Of a stretch of DNA of 49,674 nucleotides, positions 16,965 to 25,675 are shown piece after piece. A program made the position numbers and the translations under genes. Below the pieces are notes generated by a model. It was not told the origin of the DNA and made no database searches. It saw nothing but the letters and a program-made list of their open reading frames with translations. This stretch comes from Rickettsiales bacterium (lineage in GTDB: Bacteria > Pseudomonadota > Alphaproteobacteria > Rickettsiales > JAJNBL01), in contig JAJNBL010000003.1 in the NCBI GenBank assembly GCA_021156175.1, positions 1 to 49,674 of the forward strand, given 5' to 3'. Each line of letters opens with the position of its first letter. Positions within the stretch are counted from its first letter, which is position 1.

Positions 16965-18779
16965 CTAGCGTTTTCCTACGAATACACCTTTATTGGCTTC
17001 TGTGCCGCTCGTGTTTTGAATGCTGTAATTACCCCCGATACCCTCTGCATTCTTGCCAAAGAATGCACCATTCATAGTGCCGTTTACGCTAGCGCCGGTT
17101 ACAGCACCGCCAAATGTGGCAGCTCCTGTGCCCTGAATGGTCTGTTGATAGCCTGAGTTAAACTGTAACTGGGTATTGTCACTTCGGATAATGGTTCCGG
17201 TGAATTCTGTTAGTTTACGGTTGGCTACATCAATTGTAGAGGTGAATGTTCCTTGGGTGCCTTGTATGGATGTGCCATCATAGGAACGTCCAACGAGGTT
17301 GCCACTGTAGAAAGCTTTTCCGTTGTTATCCACCGGTATTTGAGGTGCAATGCTGTCGAAGTTCTGAGTAATCTCGCCCGTCACTACCAAGGGAACAGCT
17401 CCTTTTTCTGCAATATCAGCATAAGGAGAAGTGGGGCTGAGTCCTGCCGCGTCTAAGTCTTTCTGCCACACTCCCCAATTGGCATAGCCGCAAGCAGAGC
17501 AAGTCGGTGCGCCAGCGATATTGGGACTTGTTATTAATCCGCCTCTGCTTGGTACGGCATCTTGTATGGCTCTAGGCATCCCGTCTACCCCTAAGAATTG
17601 GCCGGTAGTAAGGCCTACGGTTGGAGGAGGATTGGTCGTTCCAGCGGTAGTCCCGCCTGTGGTTTCACCTGTCGTCCCACTCGTTGTTCCGCCAGTGGTT
17701 CCACCTATTGTTCCTGTAGGTGGAGGATTGGTTCCAGAAGGAGGTGGCGGGCATGCATTGGGGCCATCTTTAGTGCAATCTTTGATTGGGTCACGGGGTG
17801 GTATTACAGGAGGAAAGGGCATAGGAGGTCTACGCTCACTAGTTCCCGTTGGTGTTTTTAGAGGAGCTAAAGGAGGAGGATTTGTTCTATCCCCTTTTCC
17901 TTCAACGTTTTTGCCTGGTTCTCTACCGTTTGGTTCATTATTCGGGCCGCCGTTTGGGGTGTTGACATCACCTTGTTTCTCTTGTCCGTTCGAACCATTT
18001 TGCTTATTCCCTTGCTCACTGGGAGCAGCCGCACCATCGCCGGAAGTGCTATTGGTGCCGCTATCGGGAAGCGGTGCTAGGCTCTTATTGACCGTTCCTT
18101 CTTGTGGTACAATACGTGCGCCTCCGGTTTGTCCTTCCTTGCTTTCCATCGCGTTCAAGGTCGGCATGAGCCCTGCTGCATCGACTTTCACAGGAATGCT
18201 AGGAGGTGTTGTTCCATTGAGTACGCCGACTTGAAAACCGGGATTGGTCACCCGTTCCGTTTGTCCAGCTAAGTTGGTGATTGTCATTTCTTTCCCATAA
18301 ACGAAGGTTGCGTTGGTCGCGCCCGTATCGGGATTAATATCGACAAGCACGATCCCCCCGCGGATACCGATCGTGGAAACAGGGGTTTTGATTTTTACCG
18401 CGTTTTCTTTACTTAAGGCTCCACCGATAAAGCGGAACGCACCTTTCGCACCTTTAATCACAAGTTCCCCGCCGGAGCGCGAAGGGTCATAGACAAATTC
18501 ATCAATGGTTACTGAGGCATTATTCCCGACCGTCAATGCGGATTTATCCAGGAACAGCAATTGTGCGGTACCTTTTGCGTCGGTACTAATCGTTTCTTTG
18601 AAATAAATTTCATTTCCAATGGTGAGTGCGCGGGGATTGGTGCCATCTTTAATAGACACGTTTGGGTTTACCGCTCCCATGACGCCCACTTGTACTTTAT
18701 CCGCAGCCTCGGCTGCGGATGTATAACAGATAGTCAAGCCAAGTAACGTGTAGAAACCGATTGACGATATGCGTGACAT
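16965..18779 (-). CDS. FecR-domain protein with TbpB-like C-terminal barrel
   Basis: 604 residues. An N-terminal signal peptide (hydrophobic 7-20, AEA cleavage site) has no convincing lipobox. A FecR domain (about 45-160) carries the recognisable TAQLLFLDKSALTVG and KTPVSTIGIRGG motifs. A long Pro/Gly/Ser/Asn-rich linker with (GTT) repeats follows (about 215-390). The C-terminus (about 460-604) resembles the TbpB barrel: NGAFFGKNAEGIGGNYSI matches the G-x-F-[FY]-G-x-x-A-x-x-[IL]-G-G hallmark, and the protein ends GVFVGKR like TbpB-family proteins. It is the middle gene of a three-gene operon, 4 bases after the TPR gene. Probably exported to the surface or released by the downstream TPR-barrel protein. 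An iron/heme role is suggested by the fold but not shown. Confidence 0.72.
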   Translation of the reverse strand: MSRISSIGFYTLLGLTICYTSAAEAADKVQVGVMGAVNPNVSIKDGTNPRALTIGNEIYFKETISTDAKGTAQLLFLDKSALTVGNNASVTIDEFVYDPSRSGGELVIKGAKGAFRFIGGALSKENAVKIKTPVSTIGIRGGIVLVDINPDTGATNATFVYGKEMTITNLAGQTERVTNPGFQVGVLNGTTPPSIPVKVDAAGLMPTLNAMESKEGQTGGARIVPQEGTVNKSLAPLPDSGTNSTSGDGAAAPSEQGNKQNGSNGQEKQGDVNTPNGGPNNEPNGREPGKNVEGKGDRTNPPPLAPLKTPTGTSERRPPMPFPPVIPPRDPIKDCTKDGPNACPPPPSGTNPPPTGTIGGTTGGTTSGTTGETTGGTTAGTTNPPPTVGLTTGQFLGVDGMPRAIQDAVPSRGGLITSPNIAGAPTCSACGYANWGVWQKDLDAAGLSPTSPYADIAEKGAVPLVVTGEITQNFDSIAPQIPVDNNGKAFYSGNLVGRSYDGTSIQGTQGTFTSTIDVANRKLTEFTGTIIRSDNTQLQFNSGYQQTIQGTGAATFGGAVTGASVNGTMNGAFFGKNAEGIGGNYSIQNTSGTEANKGVFVGKR

Positions 18780-18783
18780 ATTC

Positions 18784-19224
18784 TTACCTCAGTTGCTTTA
18801 TTCTGTTCAGGTAATCATTTGCTCGTGCTTTTTGTTCCGGTGATGTCGCTTTGGATGTGGCAACTTCTGTCAGATAGGTCGAAGCCATATCAAAAGATTT
18901 CAGGTTAAAATAGAGTGCTCCCACCTGGAGCCGTACCTCGTGCAGGGAAGGGTTAAACAGTAATACGCGCTCCATGGCGGGTATCGCTGCTTCATAGTCT
19001 TTCAGTTCAATGGCGAGATTGGCATAGTGCAAAGTGGTATCGATGTTTGAAGGATCCTTCATCATCTTATGGAACGTTTCTTCAAACTGTTTGCGAACCC
19101 CTGGATCTTCTGCTTCTGCAGGCATAATGCCTCCAAGAACAAAAGGAACATAGACCAATACCAATACAAAGACTGGTATAAGCAAAATACGGCAAGCCGT
19201 TTTGCGGAACCCTCTATATCCCAT
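18784..19224 (-). CDS. Membrane-anchored or secreted TPR protein
   Basis: 146 residues. A hydrophobic N-terminal segment (about 12-32) ends in a possible AEA cleavage site, so it is either a signal peptide or an anchor. TPR motifs follow (about 60-130: LHYANLAIELKDYEAAIPAMERVLLFNPSL and ALYFNLKSFDMASTYL). First gene of the operon, preceded by a GGAGGG ribosome binding site. Its TPR segment resembles the N-terminal TPR of the third gene, suggesting a shared partner in the same periplasmic process. Confidence 0.75.
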   Translation of the reverse strand: MGYRGFRKTACRILLIPVFVLVLVYVPFVLGGIMPAEAEDPGVRKQFEETFHKMMKDPSNIDTTLHYANLAIELKDYEAAIPAMERVLLFNPSLHEVRLQVGALYFNLKSFDMASTYLTEVATSKATSPEQKARANDYLNRIKQLR

Positions 19225-19244
19225 AATCGTACCCTCCAGAGTAT

Positions 19245-19297
19245 AGGTGCAATAATAGTTAACATATTATACACCGGCTTGTGCTGCAGGTGCAATA
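19245..19297 (-). promoter_or_regulatory. Promoter region with a 10-bp direct repeat, upstream of the TPR/FecR operon
   Basis: On the minus strand a perfect TATAAT (19266-19271) is preceded by TTGCAC (19290-19295) with an 18-base spacer. The 10-mer AGGTGCAATA (plus-strand reading) occurs twice, at 19245-19254 and 19288-19297. One copy overlaps the -35 box and the other lies just downstream of the start region, an arrangement compatible with a repressor or activator pair. Confidence 0.45.
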
Positions 19298-19436
19298 TTT
19301 CCTATTATTATCGAAATATCATTAATTTAGGGTTACTTTGGATATAAAGAAATAGTGCCAGGAGTATGGTTATGTCTGAACGGGGATCCGAACGATGAAT
19401 CAGCGCGAAGCTGGGCGGAATGGAAAAAATTAGCGC

Positions 19437-20663
19437 CTATGCGCGTTCTGCAAACGGCACAATATTATTATGCAGCCGCTGGAAGGCAACATTCAACGCT
19501 TCCACTAACTGATCCATCATCGCATCGGTATGTACCGGGGAAGGGGTGATGCGTAGACGTTCAGTTCCCCGTGGAACGGTTGGGTAATTGATATGCTGTA
19601 CGAAAATCCCATATTCTTCCATCAGGATGCGAGAAATTTCCCGGCAGATTTCAGGGTCTCCAATCTTTACAGGAACGATATGACTTTCATTAGAAATAAC
19701 GGGTAGTCCTGCTTCGCGCAGACGTTTGCGTAAAGTGGCCGCGCGCTCTTGTTGTTTTTCACGCTCTAATGAACTTGCTTTTAAGTGTCGAACACTTGCG
19801 AGCGCTCCATTAGCAAGCGAGGGCGGCATGGCAGTCGTGAAAATAAATCCACTGCCGTAGCTACGTATCACATCCACCAATTGTGCGGAAGCGGCGATAT
19901 AGCCTCCCATCACGCCAAAGGCTTTAGCCAGTGTGCCTTGCAGCACCGTCACACGATCGAGCAACCCGTCGCGCTCGGCGATTCCACCACCGCGTGGGCC
20001 ATACATCCCAACCGCATGAACTTCATCCAAATAGGTAATTGCATTATATTTATCCGCTAAATCGCAAATGCCTTCGATCGGCGCGATATCACCATCCATC
20101 GAATAGACGGATTCAAATGCAATGATTTTTGGACGTGCAGGGTCAGAGGCAGCAAGAAGTTCTTCCAAGTGCTTCAAGTTGCTGTGACGAAAAATTTGTT
20201 TTTCCACCCGAGAAAGACGCATTCCCTGAATCATGGAATTATGATTTTTCTCATCCGAATACATAATGCAGTTCGGGAGAATGGTCGAAAGCGTGCTTAA
20301 AGTCGTCTCATTTGCAAGATATCCGCACACAAATACCAGCGCGGCGTCTTTTCCATGAAGATCTGCAAGTTCGGCCTCAAGTTCCACAAGTGGATGGTTT
20401 GTGCCGGAGATATTCCGTGTGCCACCCGCTCCTGCGCCCATTGTTTGAGCGGCTTGCATCATCGCAGAAATAACGGAAGGGTGTTGCCCCATGCCTAAAT
20501 AGTCGTTGCTGCACCATACGGTGACGGGTTTTCCGCCATTGCTGTTATTGATAGCTACCGGAAAATCACCCACTTTACGGCTTAAATCCGTAAATTCGCG
20601 ATACCGTCCCTCGTCCTTAAGACGTTGGATTGCTTCAGCAAATATGACTTCGTACTGGTACAT
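19437..20663 (-). CDS. hemA: 5-aminolevulinate synthase
   Basis: 408 residues. A PLP enzyme of the Shemin (C4) pathway that condenses glycine and succinyl-CoA into 5-aminolevulinate, the first step of heme synthesis. This route is typical of alphaproteobacteria. Visible motifs: [12 protein letters not shown] near residue 51, [36 protein letters not shown], and the PLP-lysine in TLAKAFG (K247). The length and N-terminus ([24 protein letters not shown]) match the family. Directly upstream of it in the same orientation is ctaA, which consumes heme. Confidence 0.97.
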   Translation of the reverse strand: MYQYEVIFAEAIQRLKDEGRYREFTDLSRKVGDFPVAINNSNGGKPVTVWCSNDYLGMGQHPSVISAMMQAAQTMGAGAGGTRNISGTNHPLVELEAELADLHGKDAALVFVCGYLANETTLSTLSTILPNCIMYSDEKNHNSMIQGMRLSRVEKQIFRHSNLKHLEELLAASDPARPKIIAFESVYSMDGDIAPIEGICDLADKYNAITYLDEVHAVGMYGPRGGGIAERDGLLDRVTVLQGTLAKAFGVMGGYIAASAQLVDVIRSYGSGFIFTTAMPPSLANGALASVRHLKASSLEREKQQERAATLRKRLREAGLPVISNESHIVPVKIGDPEICREISRILMEEYGIFVQHINYPTVPRGTERLRITPSPVHTDAMMDQLVEALNVAFQRLHNNIVPFAERA

Positions 20664-20738
20664 CAGGAGTTTTGCCTCTGTGGTGTATCTTATGCATACA
20701 ACCTATAATATAATCCTCTAAACCCATCATAGACAATT

Positions 20739-21755
20739 TCAAGGCTTTGCAGAACTGTGTGGCCTGTATAACATATTCCTATTAATGAATAAAGCGATAC
20801 TAAATAAAAGTAGTGCCCCCATTTGATGGGCGGAAGCTAAGGCTACGGGAACCTCATGGGTTAATGTTGCGATTCCTAATCCAACTTGCAGGAAAAGCGC
20901 CAGAACAAGCAGGTATACCGGGGTTCTGAGCCTATAGTGGCGGATGCTAAAAGCGAGAACCGTCAATGTAACGATAAGTGCAATAACCCTATGTAAGAAC
21001 TGCACGGAGACGGGATCGTGGAGTATTCCGTCCAAGCCAACATTACTAAAGCTGTTGTAAAGCTCCTGAGGAATCCAAACTCCACCCATTTTCGGGAATT
21101 CGTTATAGACCAATCCGGCATCGAGTCCCGCCACAAAGGCGCCGAAGATGGTTTGCAGTAAGATAAGCGCCGTGAGTGCTAGTGAAAAACGGTAGCCGGG
21201 GAGGGGTGTGCGAGTTCCGGGTTTCTGTACCTCAAGCCCATACCAAAAGAGCATTCCGTAAATCACGAACGCAAAAGTAAGATGAAGTGCCAAGCGGAAA
21301 TGGCTTACGTGAGGGTCATCAACTAATCCGCTTTTGACCATATACCACCCAATCACTCCCTGGCAGAGGCCTAAAGCAAAGATGAGTGCGAGGCGTTTAC
21401 CTAATGCAAAGGGAATATGTTTCTTGAATGCAAAGAAGAGGAGCGGGAGAAGGAAAATAGCGCCGGCGATACGCCCCACCAAACGGTGGATGTATTCGAG
21501 TGCGAAAATGCTTTTGAATTCGTCCAACAGCATGCCGTGATTGATTTTTAGGTATTCCGGGCTTTGTTGGTATTTCGCAAACTCTTCCATCCATTCGGAT
21601 TCATTAAGCGGTGGGATCACGCCATGAATAGGATTCCATTCAACGATGGATAAGCCAGAGTTGGTGAGTCTCGTCAATCCGCCAATCAGCACCATGAGTG
21701 CAACCATAGTGCAGCAGGTGAAAAGCCAGAAAGCAAGAGAACGAGAGTGGGGCAT
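20739..21755 (-). CDS. ctaA: Heme A synthase (COX15/CtaA)
   Basis: 338 residues, about eight hydrophobic helices. It oxidises heme O to heme A for cytochrome aa3-type oxidases. Family blocks: GGLTRLTNSGLSIVEW, EYIHRLVGRIAG, HFRLALHLTFAF, FGAFVAGLDAGLVYNEFP and QFLHRVIALIVTL, each with heme-ligand histidines expected for the alphaproteobacterial/mitochondrial type. The start at 21755 (MPHSRSLAF) is chosen because the open frame upstream of it, up to 22400, only shadows rarA. The gene is divergent from rarA with 91 bases between starts. Confidence 0.93.
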   Translation of the reverse strand: MPHSRSLAFWLFTCCTMVALMVLIGGLTRLTNSGLSIVEWNPIHGVIPPLNESEWMEEFAKYQQSPEYLKINHGMLLDEFKSIFALEYIHRLVGRIAGAIFLLPLLFFAFKKHIPFALGKRLALIFALGLCQGVIGWYMVKSGLVDDPHVSHFRLALHLTFAFVIYGMLFWYGLEVQKPGTRTPLPGYRFSLALTALILLQTIFGAFVAGLDAGLVYNEFPKMGGVWIPQELYNSFSNVGLDGILHDPVSVQFLHRVIALIVTLTVLAFSIRHYRLRTPVYLLVLALFLQVGLGIATLTHEVPVALASAHQMGALLLFSIALFINRNMLYRPHSSAKP

Positions 21756-21846
21756 AGTTACCCAAAGATCTGTCACAAAAATCCCTTCCTTCCTACCCCC
21801 TTTCTCCACACTTGGCAAGCAGGATCGGCTGTAGTATCCTTGTTTT

Positions 21847-23151
21847 ATGAAAATGACGCCCTCACTTTTTTCTACCAATACGCCCGCCCCTTCGCCGCTT
21901 GCAGATAGGTTGCGGCCATCTACGTTTGAAGGTGTGGTGGGGCAGGAGCATTTGTTAGGCTCGGAAGGGTTACTCACACGTCTCCTTGCTTCTGGGCATA
22001 TTCCCTCCGTCATACTATGGGGTCCGCCGGGATGCGGAAAAACGACGATTGCCAAAATCATGGCACGGACAAGTGGTTGCCATTTTGATATCGTCTCAGC
22101 GGTGTCGAGCGGTACTGCGGATTTGAAGAAACTTTTCGAGCAGGCGGAATTCCGCCAACAGCAAGGCATCCGTACGCTTTTATTGGTGGATGAAATCCAT
22201 CGTTTTAATCGCGCGCAGCAGGATGTATTTTTACCATTTATTGAGAATGGAACGATTGTGCTCGTCGGTGCGACCACAGAAAATCCTTCGTTTGAGCTGA
22301 ATCCGGCGCTGCTTTCACGGTGCAAAGTATTGGTGCTGCATCGTTTGGATGAGGAGGCATTGCTCCATTTAATCGAACGCGTGGAAGAATCTTCCGGCAA
22401 GAAATTACCTTTGACGGAAGAAGCGAAGCTTGCCTTATGTGCGATGGCGGATGGCGATGGGCGTTATTTTTTGGGTATGTGCGAAGAGTTGCTGGCACTA
22501 TCAACTCCCGAAAAACTTCTGGATACGGCTGCATTGGCGGGCATCATCCAGCAACGCATGCCGCTGTATGATAAGGGGCAGGATAGTCACTATAATTTGA
22601 TCAGTGCGCTGCATAAATCGCTTCGCGGTTCGGATGTGGATGCAGGTCTGTATTGGCTTGCGCGGATGTTAGAAGGTGGCGAGAATCCACTTTATATTAT
22701 ACGAAGGCTGGTGCGGTTTGCGGTGGAAGATATCGGTTTGGCGGATCCCGAAGCGGTGCATCAGGCGTTGGCTGCGAAGGATACCTATGATTTTTTAGGC
22801 TCGCCAGAAGGAGAACTAGCGATTGCGCAGGCCGTGATTTATTTAGCAACAGCGCCAAAATCGAATGCTGCGTATATGGCCTATAAGGCTTCACGTAAAG
22901 ATGCGAAAGCGTCCGGTTCGCATATGCCGCCGAAGCATATTTTAAATGCTCCCACCAAGATGATGAAAGAGCAGGGTTACGGGCAGGGGTATAACTACGA
23001 TCACGATACGGCAGAAGGTTTTTCCGGTCAGGATTATTTCCCCGAGAGTCTAGGGCGGCGTCAGTATTATCAGCCGCCGGAGCGGGGTTTTGAGCGGGAG
23101 ATCGTCAAGCGCTTGGCTTATTGGGATAAGTTGAGAAAGGAAAAAGTGTAG
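21847..23151 (+). CDS. rarA: Replication-associated recombination protein A (AAA+ ATPase)
   Basis: 434 residues. AAA+ ATPase acting at stalled replication forks. Motifs in order: RPSTFEGVVGQEHLLG, Walker A GPPGCGKTT, Walker B LLLVDEIHRFNRAQQD, sensor VGATTENPSFELNPALLSRC, then the RarA C-terminal RGSDVDAGLYWLARMLEGGENPLYIIRRLVRFA and MPPKHILNAP blocks. In many gammaproteobacteria rarA lies next to lolA; here lolA is about 5 kb downstream. No strong ribosome binding site is visible before the ATG. Confidence 0.95.
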   Translation: MKMTPSLFSTNTPAPSPLADRLRPSTFEGVVGQEHLLGSEGLLTRLLASGHIPSVILWGPPGCGKTTIAKIMARTSGCHFDIVSAVSSGTADLKKLFEQAEFRQQQGIRTLLLVDEIHRFNRAQQDVFLPFIENGTIVLVGATTENPSFELNPALLSRCKVLVLHRLDEEALLHLIERVEESSGKKLPLTEEAKLALCAMADGDGRYFLGMCEELLALSTPEKLLDTAALAGIIQQRMPLYDKGQDSHYNLISALHKSLRGSDVDAGLYWLARMLEGGENPLYIIRRLVRFAVEDIGLADPEAVHQALAAKDTYDFLGSPEGELAIAQAVIYLATAPKSNAAYMAYKASRKDAKASGSHMPPKHILNAPTKMMKEQGYGQGYNYDHDTAEGFSGQDYFPESLGRRQYYQPPERGFEREIVKRLAYWDKLRKEKV

Positions 23152-23164
23152 TAAGTAGAGCGGC

Positions 23165-23273
23165 TAGAAGAGGTCGTCATCGCGAGGAACGAAGCGATCC
23201 AGTTTTTCTTTTTTAGGTCTGGATTGCTTCGTCGCTTCACTCCTCGCAATGACGACCTCGTGTGAGGCTTCTA
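23165..23273. repeat. Palindromic element, type 1, copy A
   Basis: Long imperfect inverted repeat between rarA and crcB. The arms read GAGGTCGTCAT[CT]GCGAGGA..GAAGC..ATCCAG and its reverse complement, with a short T-rich loop. The right arm carries about 8 extra bases (GTGAAGCGAC) compared with the left. The same arms occur at 32271-32367 and 36981-37096. It could fold into a long hairpin and act as a terminator or mRNA element. Confidence 0.85.
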
Positions 23274-23304
23274 CCTCTTGTTATAAAAATGATGAGGAAT
23301 AATC

Positions 23305-23682
23305 ATGATGCTCTTGTATGTCGGTGTAGGCGGTGCGTTGGGGGCAATGTCCCGTTATGTGATGGCGGGTTATATCGCGCGATTTGCGGGAGTGAATTTT
23401 CCCTATGGAACGATTTGCATTAACGTGCTGGGATCTTTTTTGATGGGCGTGCTGATTGAAGTGCTGGCGCGGATTAATGTCCCTGTATCCCAGGAAATAC
23501 GAGCATTTTTTGCGGTCGGAGTGCTTGGGGGCTTCACCACTTTCTCGAGCTTCTCGCTCGATGCATTGACGCTTTATCAAGCGGGAAGGTTAGGGGAGGC
23601 GGGGCTTTATGTAGTGACTTCCGTGCTCTTCTCTTTAGCTGGTATTATCGCGGGATTGCTCGTTGTGCGGAATATCGTATAG
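23305..23682 (+). CDS. crcB: Fluoride ion exporter CrcB/Fluc
   Basis: 125 residues with four membrane helices. Dual-topology fluoride channel that lowers intracellular fluoride. Family motifs: GGALGAMSRY in helix 1, NVLGSFLMG in helix 2 (channel-lining Asn), and GGFTTFSSFS in helix 3 (phenylalanine track). The ribosome binding site is GAGG, 7 bases before the ATG at 23305. No fluoride riboswitch is seen upstream; the space is taken by a palindromic element. The rluC gene follows after 62 bases. Confidence 0.95.
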   Translation: MMLLYVGVGGALGAMSRYVMAGYIARFAGVNFPYGTICINVLGSFLMGVLIEVLARINVPVSQEIRAFFAVGVLGGFTTFSSFSLDALTLYQAGRLGEAGLYVVTSVLFSLAGIIAGLLVVRNIV

Positions 23683-23744
23683 AGCATTTGCATGAAAGCA
23701 GCTTGATCTGTATAATGCGCGTTTTTATAAAACAGGGCACCATT

Positions 23745-24686
23745 ATGGCGGGCGTAAAGAATATCCGAGTGAAAGAAGAAGATGCGGGCATACGGCTTGA
23801 CCGATGGTTCCGTCGCCATTTTCCCAATGTATCCCAAGGACAATTACAAAAACTGCTGCGCAGTAAGCAAGTGAAAGTCGATGGCGCGCGCGCAGAAGCT
23901 AGTCAGCGTCTGCATACGGGGCAGGAGATACGCGTCCCTCCGATTAAAACAGAAGAAAAGAAACGCGGGCAAATTTCAAAACGTCGCGATGAGCGGATGG
24001 TGAAAGATATTCTCGAGGCCATCATTTATCAGGACAAAGACATCATCGCGATCAACAAACCTTCAGGGCTTGCCGCGCAAGGTGGAAGCAAAGTGCAAGA
24101 AAGCGTTGATAGTTTGCTTGGTGCATTGCGTTTGGATGAGGAAGAAAATCCAAAATTGGTCCATCGGTTGGATAAAGATACGAGCGGTGTGTTGCTGCTT
24201 GCGCGGCGTACTTCCGTTGCAGCAAAATTGACGGAAGCATTCCGAAACAAAGATGTGAAGAAATGTTATTGGGCGCTTGTGGCCGGTGTTCCTTCCTTAA
24301 AACGCGGAACGATTGAACTTCCCCTGGGTACGCGTGGTGGACCTGGCAATGAGAAAGTGATTATCGATGAAGAAGGCGGGCAATCAGCGATCACGCATTA
24401 TGAAGTGCTCGAGACCGCAGGAAAAACATTATCGTGGGTCGCGCTTTATCCGGTGACGGGACGTAAACATCAACTGCGTGTGCATATGTCTGCGATTGGA
24501 CATCCGATTATCGGTGATGGAAAATATGGTGGGGCAGAAGCATTCATCAATGGCGTAGAAGGCAGGCTCCATCTGCATGCGCGGGAAGTTGTGATTCCGA
24601 ATTTCAATGGTCGTAATGTTGAAATAACCGCCGATCTTCCGCCGCATATAGAAGAGAGTTTTACATTCTTCGGCTTCGTGTGGTAA
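23745..24686 (+). CDS. rluC: 23S rRNA pseudouridine synthase, RluC/D family
   Basis: 313 residues. S4 RNA-binding domain (about 8-70: IRLDRWFRRHFPNVSQGQLQKLLRSKQVKVDG) followed by the pseudouridine synthase domain. The catalytic Asp lies in LVHRLDKDTSGVLLLAR, and the late motifs PVTGRKHQLRVHMSAIGHPIIGD and RLHLHA are present. It isomerises uridines in 23S rRNA. The start is set at 23745 (MAGVKNIRVKEED); the in-frame ATG at 23688 would add an unrelated leader directly after crcB. Confidence 0.92.
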   Translation: MAGVKNIRVKEEDAGIRLDRWFRRHFPNVSQGQLQKLLRSKQVKVDGARAEASQRLHTGQEIRVPPIKTEEKKRGQISKRRDERMVKDILEAIIYQDKDIIAINKPSGLAAQGGSKVQESVDSLLGALRLDEEENPKLVHRLDKDTSGVLLLARRTSVAAKLTEAFRNKDVKKCYWALVAGVPSLKRGTIELPLGTRGGPGNEKVIIDEEGGQSAITHYEVLETAGKTLSWVALYPVTGRKHQLRVHMSAIGHPIIGDGKYGGAEAFINGVEGRLHLHAREVVIPNFNGRNVEITADLPPHIEESFTFFGFVW

Positions 24687-24694
24687 ATATTCTA

Positions 24695-24800
24695 CTGTCA
24701 CGACCTGCGAACACTGAATTTTAAAACTTCCGCTGCTCACGTACCCTAAAGTACGCTGTGCTACGACTTTTTAAAATCCACCATTCTCGGCACGTATCAG
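24695..24800. repeat. Palindromic element, type 2
   Basis: Imperfect inverted repeat centred near 24747 on GTAC-CCTAAA-GTAC. Outer arms (TTTTAAAA, then CAGTGTTCGCAGGTCGTG-like against CCACCATTCTCGGCACGTA) pair with mismatches over about 45 bases each side. It fills the space between the stop of rluC and the convergent mutT and may serve as a two-way terminator. Unlike type 1 it has only one copy here. Confidence 0.6.
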
Positions 24801-24827
24801 CGAATATTATTACACCCTCAGTTTTAA

Positions 24828-25235
24828 CTACTTCCGCTTGTCTTTCTCCAGCAGCCGCTCAATAAACGGGATATTCGTATCGGGCATGGGGTAATCGACA
24901 AGCTTGTCAAAGCTTACCCATGCGGTTTCCTGACCTTCTTTTCCATGTGCAGTTCCTTGCCATTGTGTGCAAGTATACAGGAGCAAAAGAAGCTGGAAAT
25001 CACCTTGTATCGAGGAAGTAAAAGTAAAGGGGAGCAGGTGATCGGGCTTTGTCTGGATGCCGAGTTCCTCATGCAGTTCACGGGCAAGTGCTTGTTCTGG
25101 AGTTTCTCCTATTTCAATTTTTCCGCCAGGAAATTCCCATAGTCCTGCAAGCGGTTTTCCGGGAGGACGACGAGCAATAAAAACCCTGTTTTCCTCACTT
25201 AATAATGCTGCGCAAACAATAATACGCACCTGCAT
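24828..25235 (-). CDS. mutT: Nudix hydrolase, MutT-type 8-oxo-dGTP diphosphatase
   Basis: 135 residues. Complete Nudix box G38-x5-E44-x7-R52-E53-L-x-E56-E57-x-G59-I60. The preceding IARRPPGKPLAGLWEFPGG is typical of MutT proteins that sanitise 8-oxo-dGTP and prevent A:T to C:G mutations. A strong AAAGGAGG ribosome binding site lies 5 bases before the ATG. Confidence 0.92.
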   Translation of the reverse strand: MQVRIIVCAALLSEENRVFIARRPPGKPLAGLWEFPGGKIEIGETPEQALARELHEELGIQTKPDHLLPFTFTSSIQGDFQLLLLLYTCTQWQGTAHGKEGQETAWVSFDKLVDYPMPDTNIPFIERLLEKDKRK

Positions 25236-25296
25236 AAGCGCCTCCTTTTGTTCTGGAATTAGGAAAAAAAGAAATAATTTTCTATAAAAAACCTGA

Positions 25297-25398
25297 TTAC
25301 ACAGGGGGTGATACTATTAAATTCCTCTCTCTTCCAGAGAAAAAGGAGGTTTTTTCAATTTTTCCGTGCGAGAACTGTTGCAGGAGCGAAAGTTCCAT
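25297..25398 (-). CDS. Possible 33-residue small protein upstream of mutT
   Basis: A short reading frame (MELSLLQQFSHGKIEKTSFF...) with an excellent GGGGAGG ribosome binding site 7 bases before its ATG, ending 61 bases before mutT. It could be a small protein or leader peptide. No homology is recognised, and size alone cannot exclude chance. The surrounding stretch 25236-25675 is otherwise gene-free apart from the HU promoter. Confidence 0.3.
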   Translation of the reverse strand: MELSLLQQFSHGKIEKTSFFSGRERNLIVSPPV

Positions 25399-25577
25399 GC
25401 TAACCTCCCCTTTACGACTGGGCACAACACTAGGAGGGGCGCTGCTTGAAGCGGCAAATTTCCGGTAAATTGAGTAAGAGTGATCAGTCGAGATGTGGTT
25501 CGATAACAATACAGCGAACAGCTCTTCCCCAAGATTTCTAGGGAGGAATGTTCAAACAGAATGTAGAAAGTTTCTTG

Positions 25578-25606
25578 TTGTGATCTTTGTGTCACAGTAA
25601 TATAAG
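25578..25606 (+). promoter_or_regulatory. Candidate promoter of the HU gene
   Basis: TTGTGA (25578-25583) and TATAAG (25601-25606) are separated by 17 bases, about 70 bases before the HU start codon. The spacer contains GTGTCACA. Confidence 0.45.
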
Positions 25607-25675
25607 CCTCTCTTTTTGTTTGTAGTTGTCGGGTGGTTTTTTGGCTAGGATATTAATAAAATTAAGGGTAAGACC

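Noticed and set aside
17521-18234. 237-codon plus-strand frame opposite the FecR-domain gene
   Set aside because: It mirrors the Pro/Gly/Thr-rich linker and gives an unbroken Val/Pro/Gly run; the minus strand has a signal peptide and recognisable domains.
21756-22400. N-terminal extension of ctaA by 215 residues
   Set aside because: The extension lies opposite rarA, is Ser/Arg-rich without family similarity, and the CtaA family starts at the MPHSRS methionine.
23236-23304. Fluoride riboswitch upstream of crcB
   Set aside because: The space is taken by the palindromic element and no crcB-motif pseudoknot sequence is recognisable.
25579-25597. CRP-like palindrome TGTGA...TCACA before HU
   Set aside because: The spacer is 8 bases instead of 6 and it overlaps the promoter spacer; not enough to call a CRP site.
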